DNA of 64,000 nucleotides. It comes from Bradyrhizobium sp. CCBAU 53421. GTDB taxonomy: Bacteria; Pseudomonadota; Alphaproteobacteria; Rhizobiales; Xanthobacteraceae. The first letter of the stretch is position 1; each line of letters starts with the position of its first letter. Where the stretch lies: the NCBI RefSeq assembly GCF_015291625.1, contig NZ_CP030047.1, positions 186,001 to 250,000 of the forward strand. The letters run 5' to 3'. The notes beneath the pieces were generated by a model that had not been told where the DNA came from, did no database searches, and saw only the letters and a list, made by a program, of their open reading frames with translations. Positions 57,069 to 64,000 of the stretch are shown piece after piece. Both the position numbers and the translations under genes were made by a program.

Positions 57069-59546
57069 TCAGAACTGGCCTTCTTCCTCCCCGACCAGGA
57101 TTTCGCGCTTTCCGGCGTGATTCGCCGGGCCGACGATGCCCTCAAGTTCCATCCGCTCCATCAGCGAGGCTGCGCGGTTGTAGCCGATCTGCAGCCGGCG
57201 CTGGATGTAGGAGGTCGACGCCTTGCGGTCGCGCTTGACGATCGCAACCGCCTGCGTGAACAGATCGCCGCCGCCGTCGCCACCCATGCCGGTGGCATCG
57301 AACACGGCGCCGTCCTCGTCGGTCGGCTCTTCCGCGGTGACGGCTTCGAGATATTCCGGCTGGCCTTGCGTCTTCAGGTGACGCACCACCTTCTCGACTT
57401 CCTCGTCGGAGGCGAACGGGCCGTGCACGCGGCTGATGCGGCCGCCGCCCGCCATGTAGAGCATGTCGCCCTGGCCGAGCAGCTGCTCGGCGCCCATTTC
57501 GCCGAGGATGGTGCGGCTGTCGATCTTCGAGGTCACCTGGAAGGCGATGCGGGTCGGGAAGTTGGCCTTGATCGTGCCGGTGATGACGTCGACCGACGGA
57601 CGCTGCGTGGCGAGGATCACATGCAGGCCGGCGGCGCGTGCCATCTGAGCGAGGCGCTGCACCGCGCCTTCGATGTCCTTGCCGGCGACCATCATCAGGT
57701 CGGCCATCTCGTCGACGATGATGACGATGTAGGGCAGCGGCTCGAGGTCGAGCTTCTCTTCCTCGTAGATCGCCTTGCCGCTCTCCTTGTCGAAGCCGGT
57801 GTGGACGGTGCGCGTCAGCTCTTCGCCCTTGGCCTTCGCTTCGACGAGGCGCGCATTGTAGCCGTCGATGTTGCGCACGCCGAGCTTGGCCATCCGCTTG
57901 TAGCGCTCTTCCATCTCGCGCACGGCCCATTTCAGCGCGACGACGGCCTTCTTCGGATCGGTGACGACGGGCGTCAACAGATGCGGGATGCCGTCATAGA
58001 CCGAGAGTTCGAGCATCTTCGGATCGACCATGATCAGGCGGCACTGATCCGGACGCAGCCGGTAGACCAGGCTCAGGATCATGGTGTTGATCGCGACTGA
58101 TTTGCCGGAGCCGGTGGTGCCGGCGATCAGCATATGCGGCGTGCGCGCGAGGTCGATGATGACGGGATCGCCGCCAATCGTCTTGCCAAGGCACAGCGGC
58201 AGCTTCGCAACCGACTCCGTGCTTTCCTTGGCGACCAAAAGCTCGCGCAGATAGACCTTCTCGCGATGCGCGTTCGGCAGCTCGATGCCGATCGCATTGC
58301 GGCCGGCGACAACGGCGACGCGGGCCGACAGCGCGCTCATCGAGCGGGCGATGTCGTCGGACAATCCGATCACGCGCGACGACTTGATGCCGGGCGCGGG
58401 CTCCAGCTCGTACAGCGTGACGACAGGACCCGGGTTGGCCTTGACGATCTCGCCACGCACGCCGAAATCCTGCAGCACGCCTTCCAGCGAGCGCGAATTG
58501 GCTTCGAGCTCGGCCTTGCTCAGCGGCTGGCGATCGCTCGCCTTCGGCGCGCTGAGCACCGAGACCGACGGCAGCTCGAACTTGTCGGAGTTCTTCTTCT
58601 TCGGCTTCGGCTCGGCCTTCTTGCGCGGGGCACGGGCGACGGGAGCTTCCTCCCCGTCGTCCTCTTCTTCCTCGTCGTCGAAAGCCTCGGCCTCGTCTTC
58701 GTCCGCGTCATGGTCCTCGGCCGCCGGTGCGATCGAGGGCGCCGTGCGGCCGCCGCCGATATTGGGCTCCTGGCGCTCGAACGCTGCGCTGCGGCCCTGC
58801 GATCCGCTCGACACCAGCGATCTGTAGGCGGTGCCGAACAGCCAGCCGAGCCGGGCTTTCGCGCTCATCAGCGCGTGGAACAGCCAGCCCAGCGAGACCG
58901 AGCTGCGGTCGTTGTCTTCGTCCTCGACGAACGGCTCGTCGTCGTCAGAGATCGGCGTCAGCTCCTCGTCCTGCTCCTTGGCGCCCCAACCGCAGGCGAA
59001 CAGGAAGCATGCCGCCATCGCGACAAACAGGATCAGGCCGAGCACGACGCGATAGATGAAGCCGGGCGGGCCGAACACCACGGCCGGGGCGCGCAGCAGC
59101 GCGTCGCCGACCACGCCGCCGAGCCCGGTCGGCAGCGGCCATGCCGTATTGTGCGGCCAGCAGCTGGCAAACCCCGCCGCGATCACCGTGCACAGGATCC
59201 AGCAGCCGAGCCGCAACGCTTCGCGGTCGAACGGACGATGCGTCAGCATCCGCCAGCCCCACACCGCCACCGGCAGCAGCAGCATGATGGCGCCGAGGCC
59301 GAGAATCTGCATCAGGAGGTCGGCGCCGATCGCGCCGGGATAGCCGAGCACGTTGCGGATCGCGCGCGAGGTGGCGTGGCTCAGCGACGGATCCTGCACC
59401 GACCAGGTCATCAGCGCGGCGGTGATGGCGCCCGACAGCGCGATCAGGCCGAGCCCGGTGAGCTCGCGCAGCCGCCGCGCCAGCGCCTCGCGGAGCGAGA
59501 GCGGCAGATGGCCGACCAGGGGGATGACACGTTCGATCGCTGGCAT
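57069..59546 (-). CDS. ftsK: DNA translocase FtsK
   Basis: FtsK (825 residues). An N-terminal membrane domain with about four segments (residues 25-185) is followed by an acidic/Lys linker with [16 protein letters not shown] runs, then the motor domain with Walker [16 protein letters not shown] and Walker [15 protein letters not shown], and the gamma DNA-reading winged helix ([27 protein letters not shown]). It couples chromosome-dimer resolution and division. The ATG at 59546 is preferred to a TTG two codons earlier. It follows dapC by 22 bases, so both are one transcript. Confidence 0.96.
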   Translation of the reverse strand: MPAIERVIPLVGHLPLSLREALARRLRELTGLGLIALSGAITAALMTWSVQDPSLSHATSRAIRNVLGYPGAIGADLLMQILGLGAIMLLLPVAVWGWRMLTHRPFDREALRLGCWILCTVIAAGFASCWPHNTAWPLPTGLGGVVGDALLRAPAVVFGPPGFIYRVVLGLILFVAMAACFLFACGWGAKEQDEELTPISDDDEPFVEDEDNDRSSVSLGWLFHALMSAKARLGWLFGTAYRSLVSSGSQGRSAAFERQEPNIGGGRTAPSIAPAAEDHDADEDEAEAFDDEEEEDDGEEAPVARAPRKKAEPKPKKKNSDKFELPSVSVLSAPKASDRQPLSKAELEANSRSLEGVLQDFGVRGEIVKANPGPVVTLYELEPAPGIKSSRVIGLSDDIARSMSALSARVAVVAGRNAIGIELPNAHREKVYLRELLVAKESTESVAKLPLCLGKTIGGDPVIIDLARTPHMLIAGTTGSGKSVAINTMILSLVYRLRPDQCRLIMVDPKMLELSVYDGIPHLLTPVVTDPKKAVVALKWAVREMEERYKRMAKLGVRNIDGYNARLVEAKAKGEELTRTVHTGFDKESGKAIYEEEKLDLEPLPYIVIIVDEMADLMMVAGKDIEGAVQRLAQMARAAGLHVILATQRPSVDVITGTIKANFPTRIAFQVTSKIDSRTILGEMGAEQLLGQGDMLYMAGGGRISRVHGPFASDEEVEKVVRHLKTQGQPEYLEAVTAEEPTDEDGAVFDATGMGGDGGGDLFTQAVAIVKRDRKASTSYIQRRLQIGYNRAASLMERMELEGIVGPANHAGKREILVGEEEGQF

Positions 59547-59568
59547 ACTCAATCTTCGCGCTTCGCGA

Positions 59569-60795
59569 TTAACCCAGGGTTTCGACCAGGCGATGCATCG
59601 CCTCGGCCGTCGATTCACTGTCGGAGACCAGCGCAAGGCGGATATAGCCCGCGCCCGGATTGGAACCGTCGCTCTGCTCGCGCGCCAGATAGCTGCCCGG
59701 AATCACGCGAACGCCGGCGTCGCGATAAAGCCTGACGGTCACCGCCTCGTCGCCGCCGCGATCGGAGACGTCGAGCCAGACGCAGAAGCCGCCGGCGGGA
59801 CGCTTGTAGCCGTAGCGGTTGCCGAGGATCTGGTCGGCGAAATCGAACTTGATGCGATAGAGCCTGCGGTTCTCCTCGACATGCGCCTCGTCGCCATAGG
59901 CGGCGACCGCGACGTGCTGCAGCGGTACCGGCACCTGCGGCGCCGCGACATTGCGCAGCTCGAGGAATGCGGCGAGAAACTTCCGGTCGCCGGCGGCGAA
60001 ACCGACCCGCATGCCCGGCAGGTTCGAGCGCTTCGACAGCGACTGAAACGCAACGACATTTTTGAAGTCGGGCCCGGCGCATTCCAGCATGCTGCCCGGC
60101 GCCTCGCGGGTGTAGATCTCCGAGTAGCACTCGTCGGAGAGGATCATGAAGCCGAAGCGGTCGGCGAGCTCTTTCAGCCGCGCGAAATAGGCGCGCGAGG
60201 CGACCGAACCTTGCGGATTGGCGGGCGAGGCGATGAAGAACGCGACGGTGCGGGCCCATGTCGCCTCGTCGATCGCATCAAGGTCGGGCAGGAAGCCGTT
60301 GGCGAGCGTGGTCGGCAGATGGATCTGCTCGCAGCCGGCCGCGCGCGCGCCGGCGCCATAGGCCGGATAGAACGGATTCGGCATCAGGACCGCCGGCCGC
60401 CCCTTGCGCGGGGCAACGTAGCGCGCGGCCGCGATCGCCGCGAAGAACAGCCCCTCGCGGCTGCCGTTCAGCACCAGCACCTCGCTTTCCGGATCGACCG
60501 GACGCGGCAATTGGAACCGGCTTCCCAGCCAGGTCGCGACCGCACGGCGGAACGGCTCGATGCCCTTGGCCATCGGGTAGCGGCCGAACTCGGCAGTGTG
60601 CTTCGCCAGCACCGGCCCGACGAACTCAGGCACAGGATGCTGCGGCTCGCCGACCGACAGTGTAATCAAGGGCTTAGCTGGCTGGTACGGCGCCAGCAGT
60701 TCGGTGGTTCGCACGAATGGGGAGCGCTCGGCCTGGCCGGCGGATGTGGCATCGGCGGCGCCCTGCGCCAGGCCGGATGAGGCGGTCATTGCCAT
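59569..60795 (-). CDS. Class I/II aminotransferase, DapC-like
   Basis: A 408-residue PLP aminotransferase. The PLP Lys is in [31 protein letters not shown] and DECYSEIY are fold-type I signatures. It resembles succinyl-diaminopimelate aminotransferases; the position next to peptidoglycan and division genes fits but does not prove a role in lysine/DAP synthesis. ATGs at 60795 and 60789 are both possible. The promoter region carries a perfect CtrA site. Confidence 0.87.
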   Translation of the reverse strand: MAMTASSGLAQGAADATSAGQAERSPFVRTTELLAPYQPAKPLITLSVGEPQHPVPEFVGPVLAKHTAEFGRYPMAKGIEPFRRAVATWLGSRFQLPRPVDPESEVLVLNGSREGLFFAAIAAARYVAPRKGRPAVLMPNPFYPAYGAGARAAGCEQIHLPTTLANGFLPDLDAIDEATWARTVAFFIASPANPQGSVASRAYFARLKELADRFGFMILSDECYSEIYTREAPGSMLECAGPDFKNVVAFQSLSKRSNLPGMRVGFAAGDRKFLAAFLELRNVAAPQVPVPLQHVAVAAYGDEAHVEENRRLYRIKFDFADQILGNRYGYKRPAGGFCVWLDVSDRGGDEAVTVRLYRDAGVRVIPGSYLAREQSDGSNPGAGYIRLALVSDSESTAEAMHRLVETLG

Positions 60796-60880
60796 GATTG
60801 AAAAGCCAGCACTTTCACTGCGGTCGGAGGGGTGGGGGAGCCGACCGTAAACCGATCAAATCACCATAGATAGGGCGAGG

Positions 60881-60897
60881 TTAAGACGCGATTAACC
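60881..60897. promoter_or_regulatory. Perfect CtrA binding site upstream of dapC-ftsK
   Basis: TTAAGACGCGATTAACC: exact TTAA-N7-TTAAC, the CtrA full-site consensus. It is 86 bases upstream of the dapC start on one side and 91 bases upstream of the Nudix gene on the other. It is the only full match I found by eye in this window. Confidence 0.7.
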
Positions 60898-60987
60898 ATC
60901 GGCGGCGCCCACGGCGGGCCGCTGCGTGATATCAGCGCTCACCCAAGAAAAACCGCATCGAAAACCACAGCGAAATTGCTCCGAGAC

Positions 60988-61461
60988 ATGATCGACCGCC
61001 GCGCCGTCAGGGCGCTCATCATCACGAGCGCGCGCGAAGTCCTGCTGATGCGGATTCGCCCGCCGCACGGCGGCGCCTGCTTCTGGATCGCGCCCGGCGG
61101 CGGCATCGAGGACGACGAGACGTCGGAGGCTGCATTGCAGCGGGAACTGGCGGAGGAGCTGGGGCTGATCGATTTCGAGTCCGGTCCCGCGGTCTGGCGG
61201 CGTCACCACACCTTCAACTGGGGCGGCCGGCGAATCTCCCAGAAGGAAGAGTACCGGATCGTTCACGCCGATCGATTCGACCCCGTGATGGCCGACGAGG
61301 CCGAGACGAAGGTGCTCGATTGCTTCCGCTGGTGGCCGATCGCCGATCTATCCGGCGCCGAAGAGCGCCTCACGCCGCTGTCGCTGGCCAACATCCTTGA
61401 AAGCTATCTGCGCGCCGGCGCGCCGGCCGAGCTGCCGGACGAGGAAGTTCTGGTCGACTGA
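60988..61461 (+). CDS. Nudix hydrolase
   Basis: A 157-residue Nudix protein. The Nudix box reads [20 protein letters not shown] then LGL, an exact Gx5Ex7REUxEExGU match. Substrates are nucleoside-diphosphate-linked compounds; the target is not predicted. The ATG at 60988 is preferred to a TTG at 60976. Divergent from dapC across the CtrA site. Confidence 0.9.
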   Translation: MIDRRAVRALIITSAREVLLMRIRPPHGGACFWIAPGGGIEDDETSEAALQRELAEELGLIDFESGPAVWRRHHTFNWGGRRISQKEEYRIVHADRFDPVMADEAETKVLDCFRWWPIADLSGAEERLTPLSLANILESYLRAGAPAELPDEEVLVD

Positions 61462-61596
61462 CAGCGCTTGCCGCGCATTCGAGCGATCCGCTTTACCCGC
61501 CATTAAGGCCAGCGCGCGCGCGTCACGAGTTCCTTCAGCAATTGGCAACACAGCTCGACCGAATGATCCCGGTATTGCGAGGATTTGCGGACGGAC

Positions 61597-62370
61597 ATGG
61601 CCATCAGGATCGAGACACGCGGCGATGTTCTGCGCCGGACCGGCAAGGTGATGGTCACTGCCGCCGGCATGACCGCGGTGATGTCCTTCATCTTGGGCAT
61701 GCTGGTGTTCGGCCGCGATCTGGCCGCGTCGATCACGGTGGGCCAGATGCAGCTGTTCGGGCTCACCGCCGGTGTCTTCATTTCGATCGCGCTCAGCGGC
61801 GCGATGTCCTGGCGTGCCGGCATGTTGATGCTGGAGCTCGCGCATACCCGCCGCGAGCTTGCCCAGATCTCGCAGACCGATCAGCTCACCGGCCTGTTGA
61901 ACCGCCGCGGCTTCGACGCTGAGGCCGTCGCGGCGCTCGATCAGGCGCAGGCGGACGGTGCGTCGGTGGCGGTGCTGATGTGCGACATCGATCATTTCAA
62001 GTCGATCAACGATCGCTACGGACACGAGATCGGCGACAAGGTGCTGGTCGAGATCGCCGACGTGCTGCGCCAGTTCGCGATCCGGCATGGCGCGCTGGTC
62101 GCCCGCTACGGCGGCGAGGAATTCGCCGCTGTCGTGACCGGCCTGAGCCACGAGCAGGCCGCGCACGGCGCCGAGGAAATCCGCCGCGGCTGCGCAGGCC
62201 GGACCATCCTCGACGGCGTGACCCTGCTGCCGGTGACGATCAGCATCGGCTTCACCTTGAAGGATTCCGGCTTCGATCTCGGCAGCCTGATGCGAACCGC
62301 CGACCAGGCGCTCTACGCCGCCAAGCGCCACGGCCGCGACCGCGTCGAGCACGCCCGCGACGCGGCGTGA
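61597..62370 (+). CDS. Membrane-anchored diguanylate cyclase
   Basis: A 257-residue protein with two membrane segments (residues about 20-70) and a GGDEF domain with intact RYGGEEF and DIDHFKSINDRYGHEIGD. No RxxD inhibitory site is seen. Makes cyclic di-GMP. The ATG at 61597 is preferred over a TTG at 61585. Follows the Nudix gene by 135 bases on the same strand. Confidence 0.92.
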   Translation: MAIRIETRGDVLRRTGKVMVTAAGMTAVMSFILGMLVFGRDLAASITVGQMQLFGLTAGVFISIALSGAMSWRAGMLMLELAHTRRELAQISQTDQLTGLLNRRGFDAEAVAALDQAQADGASVAVLMCDIDHFKSINDRYGHEIGDKVLVEIADVLRQFAIRHGALVARYGGEEFAAVVTGLSHEQAAHGAEEIRRGCAGRTILDGVTLLPVTISIGFTLKDSGFDLGSLMRTADQALYAAKRHGRDRVEHARDAA

Positions 62371-62420
62371 GCTTGTCGAGGCAATACGCGGTCGCTCGCG
62401 CCGGCGAGCCACAGTCTGTC

Positions 62421-62556
62421 GGCCCCTTCCCCCTGAAAGGAGGAAGGTCGGGATGGGGGTCAGCCGCAGGCGGCGCTCTGCGTTGAGAGAGCGGATCCCC
62501 ACCCGCTTTGCTCTGACGAGCAAAGCGACCTCCCCTTTTCAAGGGGAGGTTTGAGC
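62421..62556. repeat. Family D-like repeat near the GFA gene
   Basis: GGCCCCTTCCCCCTGAAAGG then AGGAAGGTCGGGATGGGGGT, and on the right CGACCTCCCCTTTTCAAGGG then GAGGTT. The arms are short (CCCCTT..AAGGGG) and sequence differs from the 56 kb element, so the family link is uncertain. It fills the gap between the cyclase and GFA gene stops. Confidence 0.55.
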
Positions 62557-62572
62557 CGCGCACGCGATGTAT

Positions 62573-62977
62573 CTACCGTGCCGGCAACTTCTCGAACGAC
62601 GGCTTGCCCTCGGGCAGATGGTGGAAGGTCTGCTTGTCGCAGGTGTAGATCGTCATCTGCGGGGTGAACACGCTGGGGTCGTCGAGGGTGCCGACCTTCA
62701 GGATCGTGGCGGGCAGGCCCGGCACCTTGGTGACGAGATGGGTGCCGCATTCCGGACAGAACTCGCGCGTCACCGCGCGGTCGAGGTCCTTGCGGGTGAA
62801 CTGCTTGGGCTCGCTGGCGGTGTATTTGAAGCCGGTGGCCGGCATCGCCATGAACATGTTCGGGCCGCCGCCGGTGATATACTGGCATTCGCGGCACAGG
62901 CATTGCGCCGCCATCATCGGTTCGCCCTCGGCCTCATAGCGCACGTTGCCGCAATAGCACCTGCCTTGCACCTTCAT
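62573..62977 (-). CDS. GFA/CENP-V family zinc protein
   Basis: A 134-residue GFA-domain protein, a family that includes glutathione-dependent formaldehyde-activating enzymes. Zinc cysteines are in GRCYCGNVRY, QCLCRECQ and EFCPECGTHL, all present. Enzyme activity is not predictable from family membership. The ATG at 62977 is preferred; upstream codons in the frame are not conserved. Confidence 0.9.
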   Translation of the reverse strand: MKVQGRCYCGNVRYEAEGEPMMAAQCLCRECQYITGGGPNMFMAMPATGFKYTASEPKQFTRKDLDRAVTREFCPECGTHLVTKVPGLPATILKVGTLDDPSVFTPQMTIYTCDKQTFHHLPEGKPSFEKLPAR

Positions 62978-63062
62978 GACGTCCTCCCTGTTGGTCGTTT
63001 TGTTATTGGTAGCCTGTCCTTCCACAATGGCAGGCAATTTCGACATTATTTTCTCAAGCCGC

Positions 63063-63099
63063 AAAAAAAGAAAGGGGCTCCAACTTGCGCTGGAGCCCC
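63063..63099 (-). terminator. Intrinsic terminator after amtB
   Basis: On the minus strand GGGGCTCCA, loop of 8, TGGAGCCCC, then TTTCTTTTTTT. A 9-bp stem plus T-tract 86 bases after the amtB stop. Confidence 0.87.
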
Positions 63100-63184
63100 T
63101 CAACGGCCCGGACATTGCCGGGTATGTGCCCGGACCGTAGTTCTGGGAACGACCGCTTGGGGAGGTCGCGCCCCGGGAGAACTC

Positions 63185-64000
63185 TTACATGTTGTAGGCG
63201 CGCTCCGTATGCTCGGTGATGTCGAGGCCTTCACGCTCGGTCTCGACGTTGGCACGCAGGCCGACGATCACGTCGACGACCTTGTAGAGGATCGCCGAAC
63301 CGATGCCCGACCACACCAGCGTGGTAGCGACGCCCCAGCACTGCGAGATCATCTGCGCCGCGAAGTCGTAATCGGCGACCTTCGGCGGGATCGCGGTGTA
63401 GTCGATGATCCCCGCGCCGCCGAGCGCCGGGTTGACCAGGATGCCGGTGCCGAGCGCGCCGATAATGCCGCCGACGCAGTGGACGCCGAACACATCGAGC
63501 GAGTCGTCATAGCCGAGCGCGTTCTTCACGACCGTGCAGAAGAACAGGCAGACCACGCCGACCACGAGGCCGAGCACGATGGCGCCCATCGGACCGGCGT
63601 AACCGGCCGCAGGCGTCACCGCGACGAGGCCCGCCACCGCGCCCGAGAGCGCGCCGAGCAGCGAGGGATGGCCCTTGATGATCCATTCCGCGAACATCCA
63701 GGCCAGCGCCGCCGCAGCCGTGGCCACGAAGGAGTTGGTCATGGCGAGCGCAGCGCCGCCATTGGCTTCGAGGTTCGAACCAGCGTTGAAGCCGAACCAG
63801 CCGACCCAGAGCAGCGAGGCGCCGATCATGGTCATGGTCAGCGAGTGCGGAGCCATCAGCTCCTTGCCGTAGCCGGTGCGCTTGCCGATCAGGAGCGCGC
63901 CGACCAGGCCGGCGATGCCGGCGTTGATGTGCACGACGGTGCCGCCGGCGAAGTCGATCGCACCCTTCTTGAAGATCCAGCCGGCGTCGGCATTGACCGC
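63185..64000 (-). CDS. amtB: Ammonium transporter, 5' end outside the window
   Basis: The last 271 residues of an Amt/MEP family ammonium channel. The pore His pair region is present in FGVHCVGGIIGALGTG and in HINAGIAGLVGALLIGK; eight or so membrane segments follow one another and the C-terminal tail is REGLDITEHTERAYNM, the GlnK-contacting end. The gene continues past base 64000. glnK usually lies upstream of amtB and is not visible. Confidence 0.95.
   Translation of the reverse strand, partial: AVNADAGWIFKKGAIDFAGGTVVHINAGIAGLVGALLIGKRTGYGKELMAPHSLTMTMIGASLLWVGWFGFNAGSNLEANGGAALAMTNSFVATAAAALAWMFAEWIIKGHPSLLGALSGAVAGLVAVTPAAGYAGPMGAIVLGLVVGVVCLFFCTVVKNALGYDDSLDVFGVHCVGGIIGALGTGILVNPALGGAGIIDYTAIPPKVADYDFAAQMISQCWGVATTLVWSGIGSAILYKVVDVIVGLRANVETEREGLDITEHTERAYNM

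Noticed and set aside
58134..59735. 533-codon plus-strand frame over ftsK
   Set aside because: Shadow of ftsK, Arg and Ala rich with no motif.

Overview
The window is about 64 kb of high-GC alphaproteobacterial chromosome. Protein sequences and gene order look like Bradyrhizobium or a close relative in the Nitrobacteraceae: the his operon with an inserted DUF2628 gene, the hslV-GNAT-DUF2585-hslU cluster, xth-lolA-ftsK-aminotransferase, and ppsR next to hemJ-rho-mnmE-mnmG-rsmG-parA-parB. This assignment rests on sequence recognition only. There is no prophage, plasmid, transposase or CRISPR array. Most genes are core housekeeping genes.

Layout. 1-2.7 kb holds a partial hypothetical gene, a Tat-exported nicotinamidase, an AraC regulator and a VOC protein. 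2.7-4.6 kb (minus) is grpE and hrcA. 4.75-7.25 kb is rph-rdgB-hemW. 7.4-11.1 kb is a periplasmic-binding lipoprotein divergent from rsmI-yraN-gshB. 11.3-17 kb holds an exported metallo-beta-lactamase-fold protein, comM, a small exported protein and a hybrid histidine kinase. 17.1-22 kb (minus) is the operon hisB-DUF2628-hisH-hisA-hisF-hisE-coaA. 22.2-25.2 kb is hslV-GNAT-DUF2585-hslU. 25.4-29.4 kb holds a membrane protein, then smr-mltA-tim44 on the minus strand.

The most interesting part is 29.8-43 kb. secB, dnaQ, coaE, maf and ppsR lie left of a 446-bp intergenic region (33357-33802). hemJ, rho, mnmE, mnmG, rsmG, parA and parB lie right of it, all on the plus strand. Transcription diverges from this gap, which has seven GANTC (CcrM) sites in 308 bp, several degenerate DnaA boxes in both orientations and an AT-rich stretch. 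It matches the ppsR-side neighbourhood of known alphaproteobacterial origins, so I propose it as the chromosomal oriC. Five parS palindromes lie at 37.4-39.7 kb, one inside the rsmG coding sequence. A second, unexplained array of TGCTGCG heptamers and 15-bp direct repeats around an AT-rich core lies between rho and mnmE.

43-64 kb holds holA-lptE-leuS; a lower-GC accessory-looking trio (exported small protein, Asp-nucleophile hydrolase, LysR); two diguanylate cyclases; a PLP-homeostasis protein; a hydratase; an L,D-transpeptidase; a CenR-like response regulator beside a cNMP-binding protein; xth-lolA-ftsK-dapC; a Nudix hydrolase; a GFA-family protein; and a partial amtB. A perfect CtrA full site (60881-60897) lies upstream of the dapC-ftsK unit. 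Origin, parABS, FtsK, a CenR-like regulator and this CtrA site make the window rich in cell-cycle and chromosome-segregation functions. Dispersed palindromic repeats of at least five families fill most of the remaining gaps.
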